64,000 nucleotides of DNA from JAEKNW01 sp963678375 (GCA_963678375.2 OY782831.1:1426001-1490000); one strand, 5' to 3'. Shown: positions 42,781 to 53,114, counted from the first letter of the stretch. Made by a program: numbers and translations. Notes: generated from the sequence alone by a model not told the origin.

Positions 42781-44595
42781 TTATTTGCTAATGGTAAAAG
42801 ACAAGCCAATGAAGTAGTCTTCGGTCTGATAGTTATATTTACCACCTAGGTCAATATTAACATTTTCAGAATGTTCATAACCAATACCTCCAGTGAAAAT
42901 TTTACTGCTTGTAGCTTGAGTAATTATTTCTTTATTTGAGCTAAGCTCATTAAAAGCAATATGATCTTCTTCAACACTACCGTCACCGTATTCGATTATT
43001 CGGAAGTTAATTTGATTATCAATACTGTTATAGGTGTTTTCAGTAGTAATAAAATCATAAATGAATGTAGAACCTAACCTAAAGAGGAAATTTCTAATAC
43101 CAAAACCATCATTTGAAGATATGTGGTTAGTTGGGATTTTAAACTCTAAAGCAATAGGAATAACAAATTCATTGTTAGTAATGATAGTTTCTTTTTCTCC
43201 TGAAAAATACTGAGTTTCTGTTATCTGATATTCACTACTAGTATCGATTTCTTGGCCCATATAGTTTTCTTCAACGTTTTCTAGCTTCTCTTCTAAATCA
43301 AATTCTCCAATAGAGTATGTATAGTTATAAGTTAATCCATAACCAAAGTTAGCAGTTTTGTTTAGAGGAAGGTTCATTAAAAAATATGAATTGAAATCAA
43401 AAGCAGAAATATCTCCATTTTCATCAGAAAGAGAGTAATTATTTTGTACTTCCGTTATCGTATATTCAGTTGAGTTCAGTGAATCTACTTTTTCAGCAGA
43501 AATCAAGTGTTTTTTCCATGAATTTTCTTTTTCGCCTTGCAAGTAACCTGTAGAAAAACCAATTTCCCAGAAACCGTATTCACCATTAAATCTACTATCA
43601 ATTTCTTTATTCAAACTGGAAGCAAAAGATATTTTCTTAGTGCTCATATTGATTTTTCTTTTATAATCATCTGTAATCATACCATAGTTTACTAATGTAT
43701 CCGGAACGATAATGTCTTCATAAGAGCCATAATAACTGTCATTAGTATCACGAGAAAGAGATTTGACGATGTTAAAAGCTAAATCAAATCTAAGATTATT
43801 ATCATCAACAAAGAGGTTACTATTCTTTTCTAAAGAAAACATAAAATTCATCTTTTTTTCTTCTAATTTTGTAGAAAAGTTACCTTTTTCTGAATATCTA
43901 TGCTTGTAATCATCTTCATCAATATCATACAATTCTCCATAAGTATCTAGTTGGTTAGAGCCAGAATTAAAACCATCAAGGTAGTCATAACCACCGAAAT
44001 TATATAAACCCATTCTTTCCTGGGCATTATCTAGCTCTTCTTTATAATTGAAGAGAGAGATTTTAAATCCAAGGCTATAGTTGTCCATTTCAATATTGTT
44101 ATTCCAGATGAAATCGACCAACTTGTCATTATCTTGGTAATTCTCTTCCTTAGTATAGGTAATTGATTTTTCATCAATGATTCCATCATTGTTGCTGTCA
44201 CCATATAACGTATTACTTTCCTCATATTCACCCATATTTCCGTTTTCAGTTAATTCTGGAGTAAGACTATTTCTAAATCTTACAAAAAAAGCATGCTTGA
44301 TGTTCTCTTTAAAAGGATTTGTAAAGGCAATACCAAAAGGGAATTCTTCAAATAGCCTAGTCTCAGAATTTTCACTTAGCTGACCAAAGTTATCATTGAA
44401 GCTATAACTAAAATCTGCAAAATTAGTGAAAAAGTAAAATCTTTCAATGTTATTTAGAGAGATTGGGTCATAAACATCTTCCCAAGTATCTGTGAAGACT
44501 CCACTACTTGCAAGGTAACGCATTGACTGTGGTTCCTGGGCTAGGGTAGTGCTTATAAGGCAGGTTAATAGTATGATTGCTAATATGTTTTTCAT
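42781..44595 (-). CDS. Predicted outer-membrane beta-barrel protein
   Basis: The 604-residue protein has a signal peptide (KNILAIILLTCLISTTLA) and a body of alternating polar and aromatic strands (LVDFIWNNNIEMDNYSLGFKI, FNYTYSIG...), and ends NYQTEDYFIGLSFTISK with an amphipathic last strand. Acidic loops include GDSNNDGIIDE, resembling a calcium loop. No enzyme motif is seen. It lies 9 nt downstream of the Fn3 lipoprotein gene with an AGGAG ribosome site, so they form a two-gene envelope unit. The barrel call rests on strand pattern only. Confidence 0.6.
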   Translation of the reverse strand: MKNILAIILLTCLISTTLAQEPQSMRYLASSGVFTDTWEDVYDPISLNNIERFYFFTNFADFSYSFNDNFGQLSENSETRLFEEFPFGIAFTNPFKENIKHAFFVRFRNSLTPELTENGNMGEYEESNTLYGDSNNDGIIDEKSITYTKEENYQDNDKLVDFIWNNNIEMDNYSLGFKISLFNYKEELDNAQERMGLYNFGGYDYLDGFNSGSNQLDTYGELYDIDEDDYKHRYSEKGNFSTKLEEKKMNFMFSLEKNSNLFVDDNNLRFDLAFNIVKSLSRDTNDSYYGSYEDIIVPDTLVNYGMITDDYKRKINMSTKKISFASSLNKEIDSRFNGEYGFWEIGFSTGYLQGEKENSWKKHLISAEKVDSLNSTEYTITEVQNNYSLSDENGDISAFDFNSYFLMNLPLNKTANFGYGLTYNYTYSIGEFDLEEKLENVEENYMGQEIDTSSEYQITETQYFSGEKETIITNNEFVIPIALEFKIPTNHISSNDGFGIRNFLFRLGSTFIYDFITTENTYNSIDNQINFRIIEYGDGSVEEDHIAFNELSSNKEIITQATSSKIFTGGIGYEHSENVNIDLGGKYNYQTEDYFIGLSFTISK

Positions 44596-44604
44596 AAATT
44601 TCTC

Positions 44605-45888
44605 CTAGTTATATCCAACTTCAAAATGAAAGTGTCCGTTTGTAGTATAGTCATTCTTATCCCATTCTATTAAAAGCTCAGAGCCTTTATAAACATTGCC
44701 TGATATTCCTCCATCCCCGTCAGTATCAATACAATGAACATAATACTGACCTGGGTTTAATTCAAGTTGATGTAATACAGTAGCTCCGGGAGAGACAAAT
44801 GTTTGAAAAACTGGAAATACTGTTTCATTAGTTCCTTGTCTTCTTATATTCCAGGATGCTTCATAACTGTCAAAATCCACAGTTAGGCTCAAGTAGATCA
44901 AATCATCTGAGATTTCTGCAACTTCAATTTCATATTCATTTGAATAATCAGTATATTGAACAGGAGAATTATAGTCATTATAAGCTCTAATTCTGTAAGT
45001 TAAAATATCTCCGATTTCATAAGCTGAAACATCATTGTCAATATACTCTTCTACATTCATTTCAGAAATATTTTTTATTTCAATAAAATCACCAGCATTT
45101 ATTTTACGTTCTATAAGATAGCCTGTTTCAAGATTAGAATAATCATTCCAAAATAGTCCTATTGAGAGATCAGAATTATTAGTTGCATAAAGATTAGCTG
45201 GAGCACTTAAAGAAAAATTATACATTAGAATAAGTGAAGTAGGAGATGAGAGTAAGCCTGATTCAAATTGACTAGCAATCTTAACCTGGAAATTATAGGT
45301 TGAACCAAATTCTAAATCATCAATAATTGCTTGGGTAGTATTAGCTCCTACTGAAACCGATGCAACTAGTCCATCATCTCCAGAAACAACTACATCAAAA
45401 TAGTCCTCATTATCAGAGTTGTCGTCCCAAGTTAATAAAACAGCAGTATCACTCAGACCATTAACTCGCAGATTTGAAGGAGCATCCCACCTAGCAGATT
45501 TTATCCTAATCGTATCAGAAGCAGTTAAACCTGATTCGCTCACAACATCTAACCTGTAGTCATAATAAGTATTTTCAGAAAGTTCATCATCAGTAAAACT
45601 AGTTATTGATGCATCATTAAAAACTGTGATTAGCTGGTTGTTTCTGAATAGCCTGTAAATTTTGAAATCTACTTCAGATGATTCTTTCCAGGTTAAATTA
45701 ACCAAAGATGTTCTGATGTTTCCGCTTTCATAACCAGGGGTAAAATCACCACCATCTTTAAGTGATTGTCGGTTAAATTGTGCTTTCGTTACTTGGTCAA
45801 GTTCTTGGTTACTAATATCCATGGGGGATTGACAAGCTATAATTAGTAAAAAAGCTAACATCCCCATGAAGTAAGATACTCTCTTCAT
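44605..45888 (-). CDS. Lipoprotein with Fn3 domains
   Basis: The 427-residue protein has a lipoprotein signal with lipobox LLIIAC, so Cys19 should be lipidated. At least three Fn3-like domains follow (LVNLTWKESSEVDFKIYRLF, APSNLRVNGLSDTAVLLTW, APANLYATNNSDLSIGLFW). The C-terminal ~90 residues form another beta domain (SVDFDSYEASWNIRRQ-like, with HCIDTDGDGGISGNVYK). Co-transcribed with the barrel gene that follows by 9 nt. Likely a surface or periplasmic adhesion or scaffold protein. Confidence 0.75.
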   Translation of the reverse strand: MKRVSYFMGMLAFLLIIACQSPMDISNQELDQVTKAQFNRQSLKDGGDFTPGYESGNIRTSLVNLTWKESSEVDFKIYRLFRNNQLITVFNDASITSFTDDELSENTYYDYRLDVVSESGLTASDTIRIKSARWDAPSNLRVNGLSDTAVLLTWDDNSDNEDYFDVVVSGDDGLVASVSVGANTTQAIIDDLEFGSTYNFQVKIASQFESGLLSSPTSLILMYNFSLSAPANLYATNNSDLSIGLFWNDYSNLETGYLIERKINAGDFIEIKNISEMNVEEYIDNDVSAYEIGDILTYRIRAYNDYNSPVQYTDYSNEYEIEVAEISDDLIYLSLTVDFDSYEASWNIRRQGTNETVFPVFQTFVSPGATVLHQLELNPGQYYVHCIDTDGDGGISGNVYKGSELLIEWDKNDYTTNGHFHFEVGYN

Positions 45889-45983
45889 TGTGCCTCCTAA
45901 GGTTTTGGAATAGTCAATAAACTATAAAAGAGTAAAAATATAATAATTATTATATTTATATGATACTATATTATCTTAAGACA

Positions 45984-46012
45984 TAAATAATTTATCAGAT
46001 AATTGTTGTCAA
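45984..46012 (-). promoter_or_regulatory. Promoter of the Fn3 lipoprotein operon
   Basis: On the minus strand, -35 TTGACA (46007-46012), 17-bp spacer, -10 TATTTA (45984-45989), about 95 nt before the start codon. Confidence 0.6.
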
Positions 46013-46034
46013 TAACTTTTTTATGGACAATAAA
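46006..46034 (+). promoter_or_regulatory. Candidate promoter of the radical SAM gene
   Basis: TTGTCA (46006-46011), 17-bp spacer, AATAAA (46029-46034). The -35 shares its bases with the divergent lipoprotein promoter. The -10 is weak. Confidence 0.4.
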
Positions 46035-46057
46035 TGTCACCAGAGTAAACTTGTTTT

Positions 46058-47707
46058 ATGAAAAAAATAACACTTTTGGGAATTAATTCCCGTTTTACTC
46101 ACTCTAACTTAGCCTTATTTTATCTCAAAAGAGCTATTGAAGACTTACCCTACCAAGTAAGTCATCTAGAAGAAAGTATAAATCAAGATAGATTTAAAAT
46201 ATTAGCTAATGTGATAAAATCTAAAGCAGATGTCCTCGCTATATCCACTTATATTTGGAATCGAGATATAGTTGATTTTATCATTACAACACTTAAGAAG
46301 ATTAGTCCAAAGACTATAATTGTAATAGGTGGACCTGAGGCTGGCTATAATTGTCATCATTGGTTAGAGAGAGATTTATCTCCAGACTACATAATAAAGG
46401 GTGGAGGAGAAGCTGCTTGGAGATTTTTAGCAGAGAATGATTTCCGCTATGATAACCCTATTGTCAATATACCAAACTATACTTTCTCTGAAATTAGATT
46501 TCCTTATAGAGAATCAGATTTTCATAGATTAGAAAATAAATATGTTTACTATGAAGCATCTCGAGGATGCCCTTTTAAATGTTCTTTTTGCTTATCTTCC
46601 AGGATGGATCAAAAATTAGACTATAAAAGTTTGCAGGTTATTAAAGCTGAATTGGAAATCATCTTACAACATAAACCTAAGATTATCAAATTTGTTGATA
46701 GAAGCTTCAATGCTGATAGAAATATTTCAAGAAGTCTTTGGCAGTACATTAACTCTCTAGATACCAAAACTAAATTCCATTTTGAGGTTCACCCAGCTCT
46801 TTTACAGCAAGAAGATTTAGATATTTTACAAAAGACACCTAAGGAAAGAATTCAATTTGAGATAGGAATCCAATCGACTAATCCCAAGACTATTAAAGCT
46901 ATTAACAGAAATCATCATTTTCAAGATTATCGAGAGAAGTTAAAGAAACTTATAAAAATAAAGAATATCCATACGCATTTAGATTTAATCATCGGACTTC
47001 CTTACGAGGGTAAAAACTCTTTCCTCAAATCCTTAAATGATTTGCTTCTCTTAGAAGCAGATGTTATTCAACTGGGCTTTCTTAAAGTGCTCCCAGCTAC
47101 TCAGATGGCTGAAAAACAAGATGAGTATGGACTAAAGTTTGATTCGCAACCTCCTTATCAAATAGTTCAAACTAAGTGGTTACCATTTTCAGATATTGCT
47201 TTCTTTTTAGCCTTTGAAGATGTCTTTAACTATATCTTCAATAGTTCTCGATTAAAACACACACTTAAATTTGTTACTTCTCATTTAGAAGAACCCGTAG
47301 ATTTTTATCAACAATTTACTCATTTCATTGGCAATAAAGGAGAGATAAATAATAGTAACTGGACTAATCTTTTTGCTATTGTCAGGGACTTTATACATCA
47401 GAACTTTCCCTCCCTTAATAAAGAACTAGTAGATGACTACTTAAGCTGGGATTGGTTACTTCATTCACGTAAAAATAATCTTCCTACTTTTCTTGATAGA
47501 GAAGAGAATCATATCTTTAAAAGACAAGTTTTCTCTACACTAAAGAATAAAGAAGATGATAGCATGCTGGAGCTACTTGGTCCGAAAGTTAAAACACTCA
47601 ATAATACTGCTTTTTTCATACCTCGGAGTGAAGATTTCTGTAAAAAAGAACTTGCTGGAAAAACAAAAGTACTTGTCTTTAATCCAAATGGCTTTTTATG
47701 TATTTGA
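46058..47707 (+). CDS. B12-binding-type radical SAM protein (DUF4080-like)
   Basis: The 549-residue protein has an N-terminal cobalamin-binding-like Rossmann domain (LLGINSRFTHSNLALFYL, VIGGPEAGYN) and then a radical SAM core with the cluster motif CPFKCSFC (about residues 172-179) and GLPYEGKNSF. The C-terminal ~200 residues match the DUF4080 class by layout. Such proteins are common in anaerobes and their substrates are mostly unknown. The usual DxHxxG cobalamin motif is not obvious, so cobalamin use is uncertain. Its leader is short and no clear ribosome site is seen. Confidence 0.85.
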   Translation: MKKITLLGINSRFTHSNLALFYLKRAIEDLPYQVSHLEESINQDRFKILANVIKSKADVLAISTYIWNRDIVDFIITTLKKISPKTIIVIGGPEAGYNCHHWLERDLSPDYIIKGGGEAAWRFLAENDFRYDNPIVNIPNYTFSEIRFPYRESDFHRLENKYVYYEASRGCPFKCSFCLSSRMDQKLDYKSLQVIKAELEIILQHKPKIIKFVDRSFNADRNISRSLWQYINSLDTKTKFHFEVHPALLQQEDLDILQKTPKERIQFEIGIQSTNPKTIKAINRNHHFQDYREKLKKLIKIKNIHTHLDLIIGLPYEGKNSFLKSLNDLLLLEADVIQLGFLKVLPATQMAEKQDEYGLKFDSQPPYQIVQTKWLPFSDIAFFLAFEDVFNYIFNSSRLKHTLKFVTSHLEEPVDFYQQFTHFIGNKGEINNSNWTNLFAIVRDFIHQNFPSLNKELVDDYLSWDWLLHSRKNNLPTFLDREENHIFKRQVFSTLKNKEDDSMLELLGPKVKTLNNTAFFIPRSEDFCKKELAGKTKVLVFNPNGFLCI

Positions 47708-47833
47708 TGCATCTGTGTAGATTTACAAGTATCGGTTATGTGGCTGAGTAAAATTAAGTGATGAAAAAAATATTGTCATTACTAATAATTTAGATTACTA
47801 TGTAGTTAAATAAATAAAATTTGGAGAGCTTAA

Positions 47834-50320
47834 ATGAGTTTTTTCCCTGCACATGATCCAGTGTTAATTTTCGCTATTGTAATGACAACTGTCTTAATAG
47901 CACCTCTGTTAGCAGAAAAGCTACGCTTACCAGGAATAATTGGTCTGATATTTTTTGGTGTTATTCTAGGTCCCCATGTGTTTAATATACTAGAGAAGGA
48001 CAGAGCAATAGATTTATTAGGGAAAATTGGACTTCTCTATATAATGTTTCAAGCTGGTTTAGAAATAAATCTAGATGAGATCAAGCGAAACAAGCATTTG
48101 AGCATTAACTTTGGAATAATGACCTTCCTAATCCCACTTGTCTTAGGAACAGTAGGAGCCTTTTATATTCTTGATATGTCTCTCCCTGCTTCAATATTAT
48201 TAGCTAGTATGTTTTCCTCTCATACTCTATTAACATTTCCAATCGTGAGCCGAATGGGCTTAGCAAAGAAAAAGTCTGTTACAGCAACCATTGGGGGAAC
48301 AATTATTACTGATACCTTAGCTTTTTTAGTCTTAGCTACTATCGCAGCAATTCATACAGGTCAAGTGTCAGCTATTTTCTGGATAAAGCTAATCTCCTTC
48401 TCTATTGTTTATTCTAGTATCGTTGTTGTACTTTTACCTAAAGTGACAACTTGGTTCTTTAGAAGATTTTTTACAGAATCTGGAGTTGAAGACTATGTCT
48501 TTGTTATTACAGCTCTTTTCGTTTCAGCTCATTTTTCACATGTAATTGGATTAGAACCTATTATCGGTGCTTTTCTTGCAGGACTAACTCTTAATCCACT
48601 AATTCCGGAAAAAGGTCTTTTAATGAATAGAATCCAATTTGTTGGAAATTCATTATTTATTCCTTTCTTCTTGATTTCAGTAGGAATGTTAATAGATCCA
48701 GTGGTTCTCTTCACTAATAAATCAGCTATCCTAGTGTCAGTTGTAATGATTGTTATTGCTTTATTCTCTAAGGATTTAGCTGCTCGACTATTTTCTAAAC
48801 TAGCAAGATTTTCTAAGAATGAACGTGGACTTATCTACGGAATGAGTGTTAATCAGGCAGCTGCAACTTTAGCAGCAGTGCTTGTTGGTTATAATATTGG
48901 CATCTTTACTGAAGCTATTCTTTCAGGAACTATTATGATGATTGTTGCTACTAGCTTAGTAGGTTCTATTATGACTCAAAAATATGCTAAGAGAATTGTA
49001 ATTAATAAGAAGAATGATATCCAAGATATTCCTAGTAAAATGAGTCTCAATAGGATTTTAATCCCTCTTCTCAAAGAAAAGGATGTTGCTCCTCTAATGG
49101 ATTTCTCATTCCTACTCCAAAGTAAGGGTTCCCATGAACCATTATACCCACTCCATGTATCTTTAGAAGGCAATAACATGGAAGAGAAGATTGTTGATGG
49201 AGAGGCAATTTTAGCTAAGGCTAATATAAGATCAAACTCAAATCAGAAAAACTCAATACCTTTGAATAAGATAGACTCCAATATTTCTGCCTCAATCTTA
49301 AGAACTATAAATGAACAAAGGATTAATAAGGTTATCTTAGGTTGGAGTGAGAATGGTCCATTTATAAGCTCCTTCTATGAAACAACAACAGACCAACTTA
49401 GCCGCTATTGCTTAGAAATGATATTTATCGCGAATTTGATAAAACCACTGAATATAACCAGAAGAATTCTCTTAATTGTACCTCCTTATCTCTATAGACA
49501 GGCTGGCTTTACTGATACTATCAATTCCCTTAAGGTATTAAAGAATGAGCTGTCAGCAGAATGGCTAATTATTTCCGAAGAAGAGACTTTCACAGAAATT
49601 AAACATCATTTCGATAAGCAAAAAACTAGTGTAGATTTTAAACCAGTTGAAAGCTGGAAAACTGTAACAAGCTTAATTAAATCTGTTATTGAGCCTACTG
49701 ATATGATAATTCAAATCTTAGCTAGAAAGGGTTCTATAGCCTGGAGGATGTCTTTTGACCAACTAGCTAATAATCTCTATAAGAACTTCCCAACAAATAA
49801 TCTTGTTGCTGTATATCCTTATCTTTATACTGATGAACATTTAGAGCTTTCAAATGATGGTAAACAGGGGGAAACTACTATTAAAGATACTTTTATTAAT
49901 GACTTAATTCCTGCTAATAATATCTTTTTTGATATGTCAGAGAAGAATCCTGAAATCGCTTTTGAGAAGATTTTCCAAGAAAGTACTTTAAAAGAGAGTC
50001 AGCTACTTCTTAAAGAGATTATTGGTGTCCTATATGACTACCCACTTGAATTGACACAAGAAATAGTACTCATTCATACTAGAAGCAATTTAATCAAAGA
50101 ATATAAAATATATATTGCAGTTAATAAGAAGGGTTTTGAAATACCCAAAATCGATAATACCCATAAGATTATGATAATTCTCTTATCTCCAATAGATAAA
50201 ACTACTCAAAGCCATTTGAATATTCTTTCTCAGATTTCTCGAACTGTAACTAAGGATAACTTCCTAACGGCTCTACTTCAAGCCAAAGATTTTGAAGAAT
50301 TGACCCAGTTAATGAAATAG
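47834..50320 (+). CDS. CPA2-family cation/proton antiporter
   Basis: The 828-residue protein has about 12 TM segments in the first ~390 residues (LRLPGIIGLIFFGVILGPHV, LLYIMFQAGLEINLDEI, GLEPIIGAFLAGLTLNPLIP), typical of KefB/NapA-type Na+ or K+/H+ antiporters. The ~430-residue cytosolic part has two segments that look like universal-stress (USP) domains (ILIPLLKEKDVAPLMDF; RILLIVPPYLYRQAGFTD). GGAGAG ribosome site. Monocistronic. Ion choice cannot be told. Confidence 0.88.
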   Translation: MSFFPAHDPVLIFAIVMTTVLIAPLLAEKLRLPGIIGLIFFGVILGPHVFNILEKDRAIDLLGKIGLLYIMFQAGLEINLDEIKRNKHLSINFGIMTFLIPLVLGTVGAFYILDMSLPASILLASMFSSHTLLTFPIVSRMGLAKKKSVTATIGGTIITDTLAFLVLATIAAIHTGQVSAIFWIKLISFSIVYSSIVVVLLPKVTTWFFRRFFTESGVEDYVFVITALFVSAHFSHVIGLEPIIGAFLAGLTLNPLIPEKGLLMNRIQFVGNSLFIPFFLISVGMLIDPVVLFTNKSAILVSVVMIVIALFSKDLAARLFSKLARFSKNERGLIYGMSVNQAAATLAAVLVGYNIGIFTEAILSGTIMMIVATSLVGSIMTQKYAKRIVINKKNDIQDIPSKMSLNRILIPLLKEKDVAPLMDFSFLLQSKGSHEPLYPLHVSLEGNNMEEKIVDGEAILAKANIRSNSNQKNSIPLNKIDSNISASILRTINEQRINKVILGWSENGPFISSFYETTTDQLSRYCLEMIFIANLIKPLNITRRILLIVPPYLYRQAGFTDTINSLKVLKNELSAEWLIISEEETFTEIKHHFDKQKTSVDFKPVESWKTVTSLIKSVIEPTDMIIQILARKGSIAWRMSFDQLANNLYKNFPTNNLVAVYPYLYTDEHLELSNDGKQGETTIKDTFINDLIPANNIFFDMSEKNPEIAFEKIFQESTLKESQLLLKEIIGVLYDYPLELTQEIVLIHTRSNLIKEYKIYIAVNKKGFEIPKIDNTHKIMIILLSPIDKTTQSHLNILSQISRTVTKDNFLTALLQAKDFEELTQLMK

Positions 50321-50415
50321 ATAATTGTTCGTTATATGGTCGATTGTTAGTCTCTCAACTTATTACCGATATTTGATAGGTAAACTAACAATAAAGGAAA
50401 GATAAATCTTTGAAA

Positions 50416-50446
50416 ATAAAAAAGCCCTCTGCAAAGAGGGCAAAAA
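50416..50446 (-). terminator. Terminator after rpmB
   Basis: On the minus strand GCCCTCT-TTGC-AGAGGGC is followed by TTTTTTATTTT, about 50 nt past the rpmB stop. Confidence 0.92.
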
Positions 50447-50494
50447 AGTATTTGATAAACTACTATAGTTTAATTCTTTATAATAAATTTAGAA

Positions 50495-50686
50495 TTATAC
50501 AACTTTTTTTACTTTATTAGCTTTTAAGCAAGAAGAACAAATTTTAATAGTCTTTACTTCACCATTAATATCAGCTCTAATTTTTTGAAGATTTGGGTAA
50601 AATCTTCTTTTAGTTGCATTTAAAGCATGACTACGAAGGTTACCAACAATTGAACCTTTTCCGCATACATCGCATACTCGTGACAT
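50495..50686 (-). CDS. rpmB: 50S ribosomal protein L28
   Basis: The 63-residue protein has the L28 start SRVCDVCGKG, the block SHALNATKRRFYPNLQK and a second Cys pair CSSC, giving a zinc-ribbon version of L28. AGGAAGGTG ribosome site. It stands alone between its own terminator and the permease gene end. Confidence 0.95.
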   Translation of the reverse strand: MSRVCDVCGKGSIVGNLRSHALNATKRRFYPNLQKIRADINGEVKTIKICSSCLKANKVKKVV

Positions 50687-50796
50687 AATTCACCTTCCTC
50701 ATTTTTTTCTATTTATGACAAAAGAATGATATACATATATTTTGACAAGAATTTTGTGCATTTTTTTTCACATTAACAAATCTGTCCAGAAAAAAA

Positions 50797-52644
50797 TTAG
50801 AAACGTCTTCTTTCACCCAAGAGAATAATATCTTTTAGATTCTTTTTTTTATGAGCATTAATCCATTTTTTTTCAAATTCTTTATTCTGGACAATTTGAG
50901 CAATAGCTGAAAGAGATTTTAAGTGAATATTTCTTTCAGACATGGAACCAGCTAGAACAAAAATTGCTTTTACCTCTCTTTGATCTTCAGAAAACTTGAT
51001 TCCTTGCTTAGACCTGATGAGGATTATTTCAAAGCTGTCTTCCTTTTCTACAATAAGATGAGGAATTGCAACAAAAGGTGTAAGAGCAGTAGACGCCTGT
51101 TGTTCTCTGTCATGCAATTTCCTTAAAATATCTTCTTTCGAGATGGTAAGTTCTTTTTCAAGATGTTCTGCTATGAGACCAAACAATTGATCTATACTGA
51201 TGTCTTCAGTAATATCCATAACTTCAGCATCTTCAATCAAAGTATCAAACTTATCTTTGGTGATATCATCTCTTTCATAGAGAATACTTTTCAATTCTCC
51301 TTCTAAATTGTAAGAAGTTAACTTCTTATTCATTACTCTTTCTATCAAATGAAGGAAAGCATATTCATTATGTTCTTTCTTTTTCCCGTATAAAAGGTAA
51401 ACAAAAAAACCGAATATTATTAAGCCGAAGCTAATTAGAATTGGGTAGAGACCCATATCAAAGATAAGCATTATAAAGGCAAAAATTGCTAAAATTTGAG
51501 TCCATGGATATAGTGGAGCTTTAAAAGATGGACGATAGTTTTGGATTTTACTTTCTCTGAGTATTATTACAGATAGATTGGAAAGAATATAGTTCATAAT
51601 AACAACAGTTGAGGCAGCTTTTATTAAAATATCTAAAGGAAGTAAGATAGCAAAGACTATAAATGTGCCTGTTATTAGCAGGGAAATAGTAGGTGTTCCA
51701 AGTTTAGGAGATATGAAACCTAATGCTTTAGGCATTAAATTATCTCTGCTCATTGCCATTGGATAGCGTGAGGCTGACATGATTCCAGCATTAGCTGTGG
51801 TAATAAAAGCTAACATTGAAGCTATCAAAATCATATAAAAACCAAAATTTCCTAAGAATAGTTTAGCAGTATTGGCTATAGGAGTTAGATTATTAGGGTC
51901 TGCTAGAGTTTTAGGATTCTCAATGCCGACGGTTACAATTAACATACCAGTATAGAGGATAATGGTCACCACTAATGAGGAAATTAGTCCTAGGGGGATA
52001 TTCCTCTTAGGATTAGTAATCTCTTCTGACATAGATGCAACTTTAATTAAACCACCATAAGAAACAAAGACAAATCCTGCTGCTATAAGAACACCCTTTC
52101 CCCCATTGAAAGTAAAAGGTTCAAAATGTTGAACATGAACTGAGGATATACCTCCAACTATATAGATAAGCATAATGGAAATTAATAGAACTACTAAAGT
52201 AACTTGAAACTTTCCAGCTTCTTTAACCCCGGTAATATTTAGAGTTACGAAGAAAAGAGTAATAAGTATACCAATAATGGACCAGGTAGGAGAAGCTAGA
52301 TTAAAAAAAAGTTTTGCTACGGACATAATACCTATAATTCCAAAAGCACTCTTCAAGGAGAGAGCAAACCAGCTTAGCAAGCCTGAAATAGTACCAACTG
52401 AAGCACCTAGACTACGATTAATAAAGAAGTAGTCTCCACCAGCTTTTGGCATAGCAGTAGCTAATTCAGAAACAGATAAAACACCTGCAAAAGCAAGCAG
52501 TCCAGCAATAAAATAAGAAACAAACTCTGAGGGACCAGTCATAGCAAAAGCTAGCCCAGGTAAGATAAAGATACCAGAACTTATCATAGCTCCTGTTGCT
52601 ATGGAAAAAATTTCAGGTAATTTAAGAGCTTTCTTCAGGGGCAT
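50797..52644 (-). CDS. APC-family amino acid permease fused to a PTS EIIA-like domain
   Basis: Residues ~1-420 are an APC-type permease with 12 TM segments (LPEIFSIATGAMISSGIFILPG, AMPKAGGDYFFINRSLG). A linker follows, then a C-terminal ~150-residue domain like PTS EIIA type 2 (STALTPFVAIPHLIVEKEDS) with a candidate phospho-His in AIPHL. The fusion suggests transport controlled by phosphorylation or simply a sensory domain. I start at 52644 (MPLKKALKL), preceded by AGGAGGTGCA; the ATG at 52659 lies 5 codons earlier without that site. It overlaps tsaE by 23 nt. Confidence 0.85.
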   Translation of the reverse strand: MPLKKALKLPEIFSIATGAMISSGIFILPGLAFAMTGPSEFVSYFIAGLLAFAGVLSVSELATAMPKAGGDYFFINRSLGASVGTISGLLSWFALSLKSAFGIIGIMSVAKLFFNLASPTWSIIGILITLFFVTLNITGVKEAGKFQVTLVVLLISIMLIYIVGGISSVHVQHFEPFTFNGGKGVLIAAGFVFVSYGGLIKVASMSEEITNPKRNIPLGLISSLVVTIILYTGMLIVTVGIENPKTLADPNNLTPIANTAKLFLGNFGFYMILIASMLAFITTANAGIMSASRYPMAMSRDNLMPKALGFISPKLGTPTISLLITGTFIVFAILLPLDILIKAASTVVIMNYILSNLSVIILRESKIQNYRPSFKAPLYPWTQILAIFAFIMLIFDMGLYPILISFGLIIFGFFVYLLYGKKKEHNEYAFLHLIERVMNKKLTSYNLEGELKSILYERDDITKDKFDTLIEDAEVMDITEDISIDQLFGLIAEHLEKELTISKEDILRKLHDREQQASTALTPFVAIPHLIVEKEDSFEIILIRSKQGIKFSEDQREVKAIFVLAGSMSERNIHLKSLSAIAQIVQNKEFEKKWINAHKKKNLKDIILLGERRRF

Positions 52645-53065
52645 TGCACCTCCTATCAATTAAAGTTACTTTTCTGTAATCATCTATAATTTCGAAATAG
52701 AGCTCAATTCGTTCATCTGTGATAAAATCTTCTGCAATCTCAGGCCATTCAATGAAAACAATACCGTCATCAGTAAAATCAGTAATACCTAGTTCTAAAA
52801 TCTCTTCAGCAGAACCTAGTCTGTAAAGATCCAAGTGGAAGACAGTAAAATTATGTCCATCATACTCATTTAATAATACATATGAGGGGGAACTTATGTA
52901 ATCTCTGACCCCTATTTCTTGGCAGAAATTACTAACAAAATAAGTTTTTCCAGCCCCTAATTCTCCATATAGAAAATAGATATTTCCTTTTCTAGCTTCT
53001 TTCGCTAGTGAGATTGCAAATTTTTTACTCTCTTCTATGTTTTTTAATATGAATTCTTTTTTCAT
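52622..53065 (-). CDS. tsaE: tRNA t6A biosynthesis ATPase TsaE
   Basis: TsaE works with TsaB and TsaD to make t6A37 in ANN-decoding tRNAs. The 147 residues have Walker A GELGAGKTYF, SPSYVLLNEY, the FHLDLYRL motif and IEWPE, all family hallmarks. AAGGT ribosome site. It overlaps the downstream permease gene. tsaB and tsaD are not in the window. Confidence 0.95.
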   Translation of the reverse strand: MKKEFILKNIEESKKFAISLAKEARKGNIYFLYGELGAGKTYFVSNFCQEIGVRDYISSPSYVLLNEYDGHNFTVFHLDLYRLGSAEEILELGITDFTDDGIVFIEWPEIAEDFITDERIELYFEIIDDYRKVTLIDRRCNAPEESS

Positions 53066-53114
53066 TTTTACCTTTTAATGAAATAAAATATTTAGTAAGT
53101 GTTATTAAGGATAG

